A stretch of 64,000 bases of DNA from Gossypium raimondii (lineage: Eukaryota > Streptophyta > Magnoliopsida > Malvales > Malvaceae). The DNA is taken from contig NC_068569.1 of NCBI RefSeq assembly GCF_025698545.1, positions 18,476,001 through 18,540,000 on the forward strand. Reading direction: 5' to 3'. Positions 12,972-24,911 of this stretch are shown in pieces. The notes under the pieces are model-generated. The model saw only the letters and a list, made by a program, of their open reading frames with translations. It made no database searches and was not told the DNA's origin. A program made the translations under genes and the position numbers. The number at the start of each line of letters is the position of its first letter. Positions within the stretch are counted from its first letter, which is position 1.

Positions 12972-14443
12972 TGTAAAGCACACCTAATTATTTATGGTTT
13001 TTCGAGACTCGAGTTGATGTGATATATTATAAGAGTAAAGTCACTAATTTTTTAGGAAGATCGAAATTAAATTATAATATTTATAATAGTAAAAAAATAA
13101 TTTTACAATTTTAATAGTCTCTATATTTATAATTTTTAAAGGATTAAATTAAATTTTTATCATTTTTAGGGGGTCAAAGTACAATTTTATCTTTACTAAT
13201 TTAAAATTTTAAAATAAATGGCCTAAATGAAAATTTTTTTCATTTTAGGAGGGTCGGGGTCTCTACCTGCCCCTGGTTTCGCCCCTAACTTATGATGAAT
13301 TTGACGTGTTTAGTAGAAGTTTTTTCCACGAAAAATGACAATAAACATTTTTAAATTTAAAAATTTAACTCCAATTGTTATTTTTGTATTAAATTTATTG
13401 ACCTAATATTCTAAAATTTAAAAAAATCAAATTTAATGTCATATTTCACATTAAAATCATCAGATCAAAATCAAAATTCATAGAACATATATTTAGAAAG
13501 CAGTTTTGAAATATACCACCAATTTTTATTTAAATAAATTCAATATTAATTACTCCTTAAAGAAACATTAAACTTGCAAATACTGTTTCATGTCATATTT
13601 AAGGGTAAATATTTTATTAAATTCTAAAATGAGATAAAATATTTTAAAATGCTCATTTTAATTTGTAATTTTTGCCTATATTTTAATATAGTTATTTAAT
13701 TAAATCTCACTAAATCAAACATTTTGAAATAATAAAATTTCTATATCATTTTGAAAGAGTTTGCACACAAATAACGAATATTTATTTTACAAATATTATT
13801 TCCAAAATAAAAAGTATAAATATTAAATTATCAAATTAGTGCATTGTACAAGTATACAAACTAGTATTATATATTTCAAGGTCTTAGATTCCGGGAGATA
13901 TGGAGGCTTAATTTATTAACTCGTGACATCACACACTTTGCTATAAATGGGTTCTATAAAATTGATAAAATTTTAACAATTTAAAACATCATATGAATGG
14001 ATTAAATTTTAATTTTATAAAACTATTAAATATTTGAAACAATATTATTTCAAAGATATATATTATTTATAAATTTAAAATAATTAGTTTTATTATTAGT
14101 TAAAATTATGTAAGTGAAGATATCAAAACAGAAATTATTATTTAATTATAAATTAAATCCAAATTTTAAATAATAATAATTAAAATCAAATCTTAATTAC
14201 ATATATTGTCATCATTAGAGGATTACTTTCTTAAATTAATGGTTCGTTCTATATAAATTATTTATTTCAATCACAAACATTGTACTCATTTATTTAAATG
14301 AATGAACTTGTTTTTAATTTTTTGTTAAATTAATAAATGTAAAATTATACTTTGGCTCCCTTAAAAATATAAAAATTTGATTTAATTTTTTTTTAAAATA
14401 TAAAGATATAAAATATAATTTAAATTCAACCCAAAACTTTTAA

Positions 14444-14570
14444 GTAATTGAAGTATGCGTAAAACGCGTGATATGCGCGGAACAATAAAGGAATGAGGTT
14501 GTAGTTTGAGTAATTGAAAAATGCGTGAAACGCGTGATATGTGTGGAACAATAAAGGAATGAGGTTGTAG
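14444..14570. repeat. 66 bp direct tandem duplication
   Basis: Two adjacent units start at 14444 and 14510. Both contain TGCGT, AAACGCGTGATATG and GGAACAATAAAGGAATGAGG, differing at only a few positions. Each holds a CGCG-rich patch unusual for the surrounding AT-rich DNA. The high identity suggests a fairly recent duplication. Confidence 0.85.
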
Positions 14571-15099
14571 TCACAGACACGAGCATTTAGAAAAAGGAAA
14601 CTCTAAATATGGGTCCATTGACCAAATTGTTGGTCCTTCATGGCAGCAACATAACCATAAATTTGTGGGTCCATTTTGATTTTGAGGACTCCTAGAGGGA
14701 ATTCCCGCATTTAAAATTGAGGACGGTTAATTTGTAAACATTTATATTGTGACAAAAATAGTGTAAAAGAAAGGACAAAACCGAAATGCCGAGAAAAACC
14801 TTAAAGAATGGACGGAGACAAAATTGGGCAGTATCAAGTATCAACCTTAAACTAACAATAGAAATTGGGATACCAATGAAAAATAAGTGATAAAATATAT
14901 TTTGGTGGTTAAAAATATTTTTATGAATGTTAATTAAAGGATTGATTTACAAGGGTTTAATTGGGTGTAAGTTTTTCATTAGTGTTTAATTGATTTTTAT
15001 TTTTCTATTTATTACTATTAAGTAAATATGTATATCAATCAAACACCATTAATTTAAAAAAACACACACACATTCATTAATTACATTAGTATTATTGTT

Positions 15100-17670
15100 A
15101 TACTCTTATTCCAATAATTATTTAATGGTGTCGATATTTATGAAATAGTGTCAAACTTAAGTAAAAATCGATACCATTTTAGCATTCTGCTTATTTTTAA
15201 AATTGTTCATTTGGTCTATTATCGATACCAAATGCCATTGTATTGATACTTTTCTTAGAAATGGTAAAATCTCACCTCATCAATATCCAATTCACATCAA
15301 ACTCACCTGCTATGATAGGCATTAATAACACACATTCAAACAATTAATATCTAACCAATGTGTCTTTATTGACACCACAAGTTAACTACCAAATCATTAA
15401 CATTCAAACCAAGTCCAACTTATTTCAACTCAAGCAATCAACAAATTATTACTTAGTTACTTCCATACCATCACATTTGACTATTCTTAGCAAACATATA
15501 AGTTAACACTTACCATTTGATACATATAACCATCACTTGAACCTAGATAGACACCATCAAAGCATGCATCAAAGTTTAAACTACAACTATGTATAAGTAA
15601 GCTATCTACACAAACAAGCCATTAAATCATCACTACACACAACTTAAACTCCTATTACATGCCATATAAGCCAAGATGTTTACAAAGTCTACCAAAAGAG
15701 TTTCTGAATAGTGTGATTTCTCGAGTTGACCCAATCTCTCGATTCCACAAAATGTATTCTACAAAGAAAACAAGAACATGAGTAAGCCTACATAAAACTT
15801 AGTAAGTTCGTCGATAAAACGATATAACTTACTGAATTTAAACACAATAATTCAAATAATAGATTAATGAATAGAGTTCTAGTCACAAGACTAATAACAA
15901 AATTCCTGTTAATCACAGTTAACAATAGGTAAAAACTACTCAAACGTTAAAATGAATTAATAATCAATGCCCGATGAACTATACACGGATAAGAGTACAC
16001 GGTTAACCACCCGAGAACACGCCAAACGCTCATATGAGCTAGTCCAACTGATAACACAACTTGGCACCAAGTGCTTAGCCCGTAGGCTAATGTCCGCCCC
16101 CAGTAACACACCAGAAAAACACTGAAATATAACACGATAGTCCGCAACAAATGCAGGACTTCGATATATTCAGTAAACAGAAGATATACAGAGTCATTAT
16201 CACATCTCATATCAATCCCGTACCGTGATCTCATATTCATACATAACAGTAATATCCAAGTCGCAACAAATTAATTCATCCAAAAATGCAATTAAAAATA
16301 TTAGTTTTAAACTGAGCGAACTTACAAGACTAATCCACAATGACAACGAAGGTGTAAAGACTATTCCACTATTTTCTCTTTTTCGCCGATCCCAACCCGT
16401 TCTTGATATAGAATAATAATTTCATTCAATTAACTATATCAGCAGAAAAAATTAAATCATTTCATGCAATTAAGTTCTTTTTGATATTTTATAAATTTAC
16501 CCTCAACATTTCATTTTTATTCAATTTAGTCCCTAGGCCATAAACATGCAAATTAACCATTTTTATTTTAAACCCACCTTGACCGAATCTCTTAGGGCCT
16601 CTCTACAAATCCTATTTGCTGTTATTTCACAACAAATCCTTGTAATTAATTACCTTTAATAATTTAGTCTTTTAACGTTAAAATCATCAAAAAAATACTT
16701 TATAAAATAGTTCAATCTAACACCAAAGCTTAATAATCTTCCACAAACATTCAAGAAAAAATTCAACTCTTCAATGGAAAAAGTTATAATGTTTGATAGT
16801 TTTACGAATTGGTCCTCGGGTTAGCTAGATTAAGCTAATACAAGCTCAAAAACATAAAAATTACTAAAAACGATGAAATTTCACTTACCAAAAGGAGATT
16901 AAAGCTTGACCGAAGCTTTCCCAACCCTAAAATTGGCTATTTGGGTTTTCTTCCACGAAGAAGAACAGAAAATGTTCATATTATCATTTAATTTCTTTAA
17001 TTTTAACTTAAATTTAACTATTTACTAAATTACCCTTTTTATTACAACTTATAAAATTACTAAATCATGTCCATAATATAAGTATATGGTTTAATTAGCA
17101 TCTAAGGAGGGTTTAATTGTGCAATTAGTCCTTCAATTATTTTAAATTATTAGTTAATTAAACTTTATTTTAATTTAACCCTAAACTAATTAGGACTAAA
17201 TGAGCAAATAGCCCAAAAGCTAGTGGATTATCATATCCACCACCGCTTGGACTTCTTGACCATGGTTTAATCATCATTTTGATCTCTTTACTTTTTTAAA
17301 TCTATAGCGATTACATTTTGCCTCTTTTACAATTTAATCCTTTTACCTTAATTAAGCAACTAATCGTCAAAATTACCGTACCAAACTTCAATTCACCTAT
17401 AATACGACTCTGTAAATATTTAATAAAAAAATGCACGAGCTCGGTTTATAGAAACGAGGTCCCAATAATTTATTTTTCGAAACCACTTGACTTCCGGAAC
17501 AACCATTCATACTAACCATTAATTCAATTAGTTAAAATTCATTAAATCAAAATTCAATATAAATTTATTATTTACTCATGTAATTTAAATGCTAATTATA
17601 TGAACTTATTCGTCAGATTTATGATTTTAGAATCACTATTTCTGATACCATTGAAAAACGAATTGTTACA
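15100..17670 (-). mobile_element. Gypsy-type LTR element fossil, minus strand
   Basis: On the minus strand the sequence starts TGTAACAATTCG at 17670 and soon reads ATGGTATCAGAAAT. It then passes blocks typical of Malvaceae Gypsy LTRs, such as the cytosine-rich stretch at 15960-16110 and the GTAAGCC-type leader around 15790. The left limit is a guess. It shares the phrase TTGGTATCAGAAAT and the general layout with the sequence starting at 62717. No coding domain survives. It is old and broken. Confidence 0.45.
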
Positions 17671-19528
17671 TAGTTACCTTCAATCTACAATAACATAGGC
17701 TACCCATGGAACCAGTGTGCTATTTCAAAGTTCTGGTGGACATTGGACAACCTTTAGTACTAAATCTTACTTCAAAAAAATCGACCAAGAGATGAAAGCA
17801 TCTAGATGATTCTTTCCGGCGGGCAAAACCTTAACTTTAAAGAAGACGAAGAAATCGTGAGAAAAGAAATTACTCAAATTCAACATTTTTACATGATGAT
17901 TTCACGTAGGTTAATGAGATGGAAAAAATTTGCAACTTGGCAAGATTTTATTAGTCCAATTTTTTTTAAAAAAAGGATTTATAATTTGAACAAAAATAAA
18001 TTTTAAAAAATTAAAGCGAAAAAACAATATACTTTAAATACCGATTTATACATTAAGCCTCTTCCAACCCAACACAGTGCGCTACAATCAATTTTATGAG
18101 ATTCGGTTCAGTCTTTCTTTTCATTTTTCTTAATATATTTCACTTCCTTTGTTTACAATGTTTTCTCTCCACCTAAGAATTGCAAAGATAAACCACAACC
18201 CAAGTTGGATTATAATATATGCTCATATCATCATTAGCCTTATCTATGAAAAGCAAGGCAGTCCAATTTCGTACCCCAAAACTATTCATTTGTGAAAAAA
18301 GTAATACTATCTATCTATTATCATTACAATACGAATTTTGTAAAATGCAATAATTTTTTTTAGAGTATTGACTCCCCAATACAATTTACAAAACAAGTCT
18401 CATTTCTCTTATTTTCTTAAGCGTCTATATAGACTCATAATTCATTTGTAGTTTATTTTTAGACAATGTGGGATTACTTACTTTTTTAACTAACAACATA
18501 AAATTAAATGCTATACTTGATTCTTAAAATTAAAGACAAAACTTTGTACAACATTAAACTTAATTCTTAAAAATTAAATGTTATTCTTTTGTTTGAGATT
18601 GTTCGATTACAATTTGAGGAGGTTGGTCATTAGACACTAATTATTATCTTTAAATTATTTTTTTGGTAATTCGGTAAAGAATATATGTTATTTATTTTAT
18701 AATTTTTTATTTTCTTTCATTTTTATCGTGAAAATTTTATACATTTATATCGCATTTGTGTTATTTTTCGTTTTATAATCATGTATTAATTTATATTTAA
18801 AATATTATTTGCACTTGCAAGTTTTTTATATTTTTTACAAATAAGAAAAATAAAAATATTCTCATAATAAAATATATTTTTTCAAATATGTAAAATTATT
18901 TAAGTAATTTTCTTGATTGATTTAGTCTCAACTCGACACTAGATAATAATGTAAATTCTTTGTTATCAAATTATTTATTAACTAATGTACTTTTTATTTT
19001 TAGAAATATAGAGAAATGTAAAATAAACATATTAGGTTAATACAATAATATCTATAATTATTGACAAAATAATATCTATATTTAACATATTCAAAAATAA
19101 AAATAAAATATGCATCACTATATTATCTCGTATAAAAATAATGTAGAGTATTTAATGTACTCTCGTACAAGTTTTATACGCTATTAATGAATAATAACGT
19201 AATACCATCATTAAATAAAATAAAAAATAGTGTAGGACTTATAAATAAATACTGATAACTTTTTTAAATATAATTAATTATAAATAGATGCTAAATCTTG
19301 AAGCCCTAAACTATAAACTCTTAAACTTAATATTCTAAACTCGAGAGTTATTAATATTTATTTTTAATAGTTGTAATTAATATTAAATTATATTTAAATA
19401 AATTTATTAGTATTTATTTAATTATTCATTCATTTGATGATAAACTTACCCTTAAAATGGGGTAGGAGATAAGGTTTCTCTGACTTGATTTTTATCAAGT
19501 CACTACCAAGTACCAACATCTTTTGATG
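17671..19528. other. Intergenic DNA upstream of the dioxygenase gene
   Basis: Very AT-rich. I see no conserved protein, RNA gene or clear transposon ends. A short open frame at 17806-18006 has no recognisable motif and looks like chance. Confidence 0.6.
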
Positions 19529-19529
19529 G

Positions 19530-19540
19530 TCTATATAAGA
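19530..19540 (+). promoter_or_regulatory. TATA box of the dioxygenase gene
   Basis: TCTATATAAGA lies 90 bases before the ATG at 19629, in the right place for transcription to start near 19560. The surrounding sequence is unusually GC-balanced, as expected for a core promoter and leader. Confidence 0.65.
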
Positions 19541-19628
19541 AGCCAAACGGGAAGTGAATCACTCACAAAATACAAACTTATCTCAGCCTTCAGATTTTTA
19601 GTTATATCAACTCATCTGAAACTGGAAA

Positions 19629-20975
19629 ATGTTTTCTGTAAAAGAACTAGTTGAATCAGTTCCCCTCACTTCACTTCCTTCCAACTATATCTTCGGTAAT
19701 ACAGAATCTAATCGTCATTGTTTGCTCATGGAACCAGAAGAAACAGTCCCCATCATAGATTTCTCTCTGCTCACATCTCATGATCCTCATCAACGATCCA
19801 AAACCATTACTCAACTCGGCAATGCATGCTTGAACTGGGGATTCTTCATGGTAAACTGATCGGTTCAATTACATATATATACATATAAATATGTATGTAT
19901 GTATGTTTTCTCTTACGCACTGATGAAAGGTCTTAGCGTGGGTTATCTTGTTGTTTTGAGCAGGTAATAAATCATGGAGTGGCGGAGACATTGAGAGACG
20001 AAATGGTAAGGGAAACCGAAAGTTTCTTCGATTTAAGAGGGGAGGAAAAGAAACAGTATGCAGGGAAGAAGCTGTTTGATCCCATAAGGTGTGGAACCAG
20101 TTTCAATGCTAATGTGGATAAGACTCTTCTTTGGAGGGATTATCTCAAGATTCACGTTCATCCCCATTTCAATGCTCCTGCCAAACCTTCTGGCTTCAGG
20201 TACTTCATGCTCCATTACTTTTTTTGTTTTTTAATGATTTCTTTGCCAACTCATGAACCGGGAGATGTTTCTTTTTGCTTGCTTTGCTTAACAGCAAGGT
20301 TCTGCAGGAATACTGCGAAAAGACTGGAGAAATGGCAAATGAGCTGCTTAGAGGGATATCTGAAAGCCTGGGACTGGAAGAAAGGTACATAAATGAGAAA
20401 CTGGGAGTGGAATCTTCGGAGTCTCATCAGCTGTTCGTTGCGAATATGTATCCGCCTTGCCCACAACCTGAGCTTGCAATGGGTCTACCCCCGCACTCGG
20501 ATCACGGGCTCCTCACAATCCTCATGCAAAATGGGATTCAAGGCCTTCAAGTGATGCACAAAGGAAAATGGGTTCTTATCAATCCCCTTCCCAACTCTTT
20601 CCTCGTCAACACAGGCGATCACATGGAGGTACTTATGGGTTTCCTTTCTTGTATGATTTTTGATAGTTGATTAAGACGTTATTGGTTGAAAAATGGATCC
20701 CAACCCTTTTGCAATGTTGATTTCAGATACTGACCAACGGCAAGTATAAAAGCGTGTTGCACAGAGCTGTGGTGAACAACAAAGCCACGAGGATATCCAT
20801 TGGAACTGCACATGGCCCACCGCTTGACACCCTCGTAAGCCCAGCAAAGGAGCTGGTGGCGGACGACGCCGGCCAAGCATATCTAGGTATCACGTATAGG
20901 AACTACTTGGAGCTACAACAGAGCAAAAGTCTCAGTGGAAAATCCTGCTTGGATCGCCTCCGCTTTTCGATGTGA
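19629..20975 (+). CDS. 2-oxoglutarate/Fe(II)-dependent dioxygenase (DOXC class, DMR6/F3H-like)
   Basis: Four exons by frame and GT-AG phase: 19629-19850, 19964-20199, 20295-20628 and 20727-20975, giving 346 residues, a normal length for the family. The N-terminal DIOX_N part holds VPIIDFSLL and then GNACLNWGFFMVINHGV, which spans the first splice. The catalytic double-stranded helix has the iron ligands H220 and D222 in PPHSDHG and H276 in VLHRAVV, and the 2-oxoglutarate-binding pair R286 and S288 in RISIG. All key residues are present. Enzymes of this type hydroxylate or desaturate small metabolites in the cytosol. The sequence resembles the group annotated as 2-oxoglutarate-dependent dioxygenase 19 or DMR6-like, but the substrate cannot be read from it. 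A TATA box at 19530 supports the start. The last coding part is duplicated just downstream. Confidence 0.93.
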
Positions 20976-21225
20976 TCTCGTTCTAGTCACTGTGTTCATC
21001 ATTTCGTCACTTAATATCAGGTGTGCCATATTTTAATCATAGAAAAAGGAAAAAGTTGATTGGTGTGGAGCTACAACAGAGTAAAAGTCTCAGTGGAAAA
21101 TCCAGCTTGGATCGCCTCTGCCTTTGAATATGATCTCGGTCTAGTCACCGTGTTCATCAATTCGTCACTTAATATCACGTGTGCCTTATTTTAATTCATA
21201 AAAAAGGGAAAAAGTTAATTGGTGC
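20909..21225 (+). repeat. 158 bp tandem duplication of the dioxygenase 3' end
   Basis: The unit from 20909 to 21066 covers the last 67 coding bases and the start of the 3' untranslated region. It is repeated at 21067-21225. Both copies share GGAGCTACAACAGAG, AAAAGTCTCAGTGGAAAATCC, TCGTCACTTAATATCA and GTGTGCC. The second copy reproduces the C-terminal codons (ELQQSKSLSGKSSLDRL) but lies after the real stop, so it should be untranslated. It may lengthen the 3' UTR. Confidence 0.88.
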
Positions 21226-21544
21226 TATGTTGCTCGAGTCAACCATGGTAACATGTACCTAAATGATTGTGCAAAAAACAATTATCCTGCTATATCACTT
21301 GCAAAAATTATTGTCTTCATATAGATGGTATATAATATTTTGTTGAACCATGCTTTTGTGACTAAATTGTTGGATAAGGATCATCAAAAAGTAATCATGA
21401 TTATTTTCAATTATGCCCTAAAATCAATAACTATATACAGAACACAGAAACAAGCATCGCTATGGCAGTAAGAACAAATAACCATAAGGGGACATGATGC
21501 AAAACACATAAGTAAATCATAAGCAAACAAAATTCACCAACAAA

Positions 21545-21935
21545 CCTTGAACATCGAAGTTCTGTCAACGCATGCCTTGGCCAAAGCATCAGCCCAACAA
21601 TTCATCTCTCTTGGTATATAACAGAACTGAACAGATGAAATGGCAACCAACACTTCCCTCAGTTTCTAAGGTCGAACTCGAGATGCCGGATTATGACACC
21701 ATGATACCGTCGTAATTTGAGAATCTGATTCAAGTAACACCCTCACATCATCTTTCCAATCAGCAAGCGAGCCAAGTTCCAATGCCACCTTAATAGCTTC
21801 AAGTTCTGCATCAATAGTTTCCAACATTCCTAAAGGCCCTGAGAAAAGAATCTTCACTCTACGGTTATCATCCCTCAGAACTCCCCCATAAGCACCAGTA
21901 AGCTTCAGTGAAGCGAGTTTAATTAACTCCTCTAA
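21545..21935 (-). pseudogene. LINE RNase H domain fragment
   Basis: The minus strand reads RVKILFSGPLGMLETIDAEL, then EAIKVALELG, VLLESDSQITTVSW, and after a stop REMNCWADALAKA. This is the type I RNase H domain at the C-terminus of plant L1 elements, with E in AELEAIK, D in ESDSQ and the final WADALAK box. It is isolated, with no RT beside it. It carries at least one stop and is a relic. A host RVT_3 gene is a less likely alternative. Confidence 0.8.
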
Positions 21936-22548
21936 CTGGACTGGTGAAGACGTTTACTTCTAGTTCACGATTAGGTAGTAAATAATATTGTCGAATATTA
22001 AGTGATTGAGTTTATATCATTAGCCAATTAAATATAAATTTCAATTGGATAATAATAAAAATATTCTTATTTTACAAAATAAATTATATTATTTTAAGAA
22101 ATATAATTTTTTTATTTTATATCACGCAAGCCTGATAACTTTAAACATTTATACTTTATTATTTATATTAATTTTTTCATACATATAGAATTATAGAATT
22201 TTGTTGTTTACTCGCTATAACCTAGTACAGAATTAGCAGATTGGACTTTTCTACCCAAAAATGAAAAAAGTTGATTGGATTTAATGAATGCCGGTGCAAG
22301 AAACACGGGGATACCAGTCTATCCAGTTACCGAGAGACTTTCCTTTTCGGGAAAATGACGGATAATTACCGACCAAATGCCAAATATAGTTCATTTTAGT
22401 AGCGAAAAGCTTGATAGTTGACAAAAGAACCGTTGGTTTTTTTACTTTATCCATTCGTAACTGCATAAATTAACCTCCTTTTCCATGAAAGCTAACTGTT
22501 ATCTTATCCTCTTATCTCTTCCATTCTTGTTATTTTTTCTTGAATTCA
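21936..22548. promoter_or_regulatory. Intergenic region and promoter of the ANTH gene
   Basis: AT-rich to about 22200, then more balanced up to the start codon. No clear TATA box can be chosen. A pyrimidine-rich leader (22500-22540, TCTTATCTCTTCC) precedes the ATG. Confidence 0.4.
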
Positions 22549-23517
22549 ATGGGGTATCGGAAAAACCTAAGAATAGTGTGCGGTAACCTGAAAGATAAGG
22601 GTTCATTGATCAAGACCGTCTTATCATCAAAGCCCCACAAATCTGCCGTTCGTTGCGTGATCCTACGCGCCACCACCCACGGCTCCTCCTCCCCACCATC
22701 AAATCATCGAATTGCCGCCGTCATCTCCCTTGGCCTTGAATCAAAAACCGAAGCATGTTCTTGTATCCAAGCTCTCATGGATCGACTGCATAGCACGAGC
22801 AATGCGTTGGTTGCACTGAAATGCCTCTACACCATCCATAACATCATAGGGAAAGGGTTCTTCATCTTGAAAGACCAGCTCTCAATGTACGAATACTTTG
22901 GGGGTCGAAATTTCCTCAAGTTGTTGACGTTTCGAGACGATTTGGATCCAGAAACAAGGGAAATGTCCAAATGGGTTCGATGGTACGCAGCCATCTTGGA
23001 ACAAAACTTGCTGGTTTCCAAGGTCTTAGGCTGTCACCTTTACAGTAAACGTGCCAAGAATGTTATCGGTAAGGAAAAAGACAATTTCTCGAGTTCGTTG
23101 AACTCCGATTTACTAAATGATATCGATGCTCTCGTTGAGTTCGCATGCCAGGTAGGTGACCTTCCCGATTCGCTTCATCTTCAACGAAAAAGTTTGGTGT
23201 ACGAGATTGTAAGATCCGTCGGCGAAGATTACAGATTGGTCCAACGTGAAATCGGTACTCGAGTTGCGGAACTCGAAGCGCGAATGATGAGTTTGAGTTC
23301 TAGCGAGTGGACTCAGTTCCTGAATTCGTTAACCAAGTTCGAGGATTGTAAGGAGGGAATATCTTTGTTGTTTAGAAACAGAAACAGGAACGATGAGTTG
23401 TGGGATTTAGTGAAGGAAACAAAGGCAAAGCTTGTGGCAGTGATGAAAGAGAGAGGAAATGACGGCAAAAGGACGTTAGTGGTTAGATTCTTACAACGAA
23501 CGAGTGGAGCGAGTTGA
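22549..23517 (+). CDS. Putative clathrin assembly protein, ANTH domain (At4g40080-like)
   Basis: A single exon of 322 residues from the ATG at 22549; the frame is open a little further upstream but has no earlier ATG. The N-terminal half is an ANTH domain of the AP180/CALM type: SAVRCVILRATTHGSSSPPS, then ALVALKCLYTIHNIIGKG and GGRNFLKLLTFRDD, then MSKWVRWYAAILEQ. The helical C-terminal half (SLVYEIVRSVGEDYRLVQRE) also follows the plant At4g40080-like group. ANTH proteins bind PtdIns(4,5)P2 and clathrin to help form coated vesicles, often at the plasma membrane. The short intronless form lacks the long clathrin- and adaptor-binding tail of AP180, so it may be mainly a lipid- or SNARE-binding adaptor. 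Gene family assignment is confident; the exact orthologue is from memory. Confidence 0.92.
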   Translation: MGYRKNLRIVCGNLKDKGSLIKTVLSSKPHKSAVRCVILRATTHGSSSPPSNHRIAAVISLGLESKTEACSCIQALMDRLHSTSNALVALKCLYTIHNIIGKGFFILKDQLSMYEYFGGRNFLKLLTFRDDLDPETREMSKWVRWYAAILEQNLLVSKVLGCHLYSKRAKNVIGKEKDNFSSSLNSDLLNDIDALVEFACQVGDLPDSLHLQRKSLVYEIVRSVGEDYRLVQREIGTRVAELEARMMSLSSSEWTQFLNSLTKFEDCKEGISLLFRNRNRNDELWDLVKETKAKLVAVMKERGNDGKRTLVVRFLQRTSGAS

Positions 23518-24906
23518 CTAGGTTTACTTAACCGGTTGGCATATGGTGTAGAACCGAGTGGTGGTTGGGTGGGGTTTATTTGACCGGTTCCTATAACTCC
23601 ACTTACAATGATTTTCTTTTAAGGACATATACATTGTGTGGTTTTCTCTTTGTTGGGTACATGTGTGGCATTTATTATTTTTGTTGACTTGAAAAAATAA
23701 TAATGTTGAGTGAGGGTTGTTTATTTTGTTTTTTAATTGTATAGTCAATATAAGGAAATCAATTATTGCTATTGATAATGGATTGGTTACAATCTAAATT
23801 TTTTGAATTTTTTTATTAGTTACGAGATTTGATTGTTTTAGTGCACAATTTTAATATACTAGTTTCTAATATACGTTTAATTTTTTATTTGAATTATTAA
23901 ATATAATTAAAATATATTAATTTAATTAACAAATCACCTACACCATATAAATTACAAACAAATAAATAAAAACAGTTCCATCCCAACCTAAATTTAAAAA
24001 AATAATATCATAATATTATTACCTCATCTCTCTCCGGTGTGATTGGTTTTCCGAATGTGATTCAATACCGTCTCTTCCAATAACCATGGTTTTAATGTTC
24101 AATTCTTTTTATATAATTCTAACTTATGCTAATTTTTACTTGATTGACTGTGCTTAACTATCAAATGTTACTTATAAAGCTAAACTTAATTTTAATTGAT
24201 ATACAATTCTAATCTTAATTAAGCGATTTACCATTCTATTCAAGTTGTTTCAATAATACCAATTCTAGAAATGAAACTTAATTTAAATGCGAATAAAAGA
24301 AATTAGTTTGATTAAGACAAGTCACCTATAATTTATAAAGTATATTAAACCAACCATTCATTTACAATTATTTAATCGTATCATTCTCGAATCTTATATT
24401 ATAATCTAAGTAATGTGACAAAATGGAAATTTTGATAAGTGGATCTGTTGATTTTAGTATAATTGCAAATGACAACAATCACAATTAAAATATAATAAAA
24501 TTCAACACAGCTCGCACGTCCCATTGAAAATTTGAAGTATTTCTATTCCACTCAAGCCCAACATTTCGGAATGCTCGGCTCGTAAGCAACACCCAATCGG
24601 GCTCATCTATTTAATTATAACTTCACTGCTTCTGGGCCATATGGGCCCTTCTTTTTGCACCTACAAAACTTAAAACGCTATCATTCAACTATAATTTTAA
24701 AAATATGATCACGCAAAACAAACATATTCTTTCAAATTTGTTTTTTAAAAAATTAACAAGAAAATAACACAGCAAATTAATTTATAAAATATTAAAATTT
24801 AATAAATTACCTTAAATTTTTTATAAAACAAACTTGAAAAGCAGAAAAACAAATACAAAAATAGTTTTTTTCCTTTATAAAGTAATTGTTTTTATTAATT
24901 TTAAAT
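23518..24906. other. Intergenic region after the ANTH gene
   Basis: Contains the 3' UTR of the ANTH gene at the start, then AT-rich sequence without recognisable genes or transposon ends. The minus-strand open frame at 23524-23748 is in UTR sequence and shows no family features. Confidence 0.6.
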
Positions 24907-24911
24907 ATTAT

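Larger units (their letters stand above)
12656..15100. other. AT-rich intergenic stretch
   Basis: No gene is recognised. It contains a (TA)n run at 12939-12968. Around 13245-13290 there is a C-rich block (TCTACCTGCCCCTGG) that resembles the end of a common plant non-autonomous element, though I found no matching partner. A 66 bp tandem duplication lies near 14.5 kb. The rest is A/T-rich with no frames above background. Confidence 0.7.

Noticed and set aside
22540-22548. Upstream start of the ANTH gene at 22540
   Set aside because: The codon there is TTG. The first ATG in frame is 22549 and fits the family's N-terminus.
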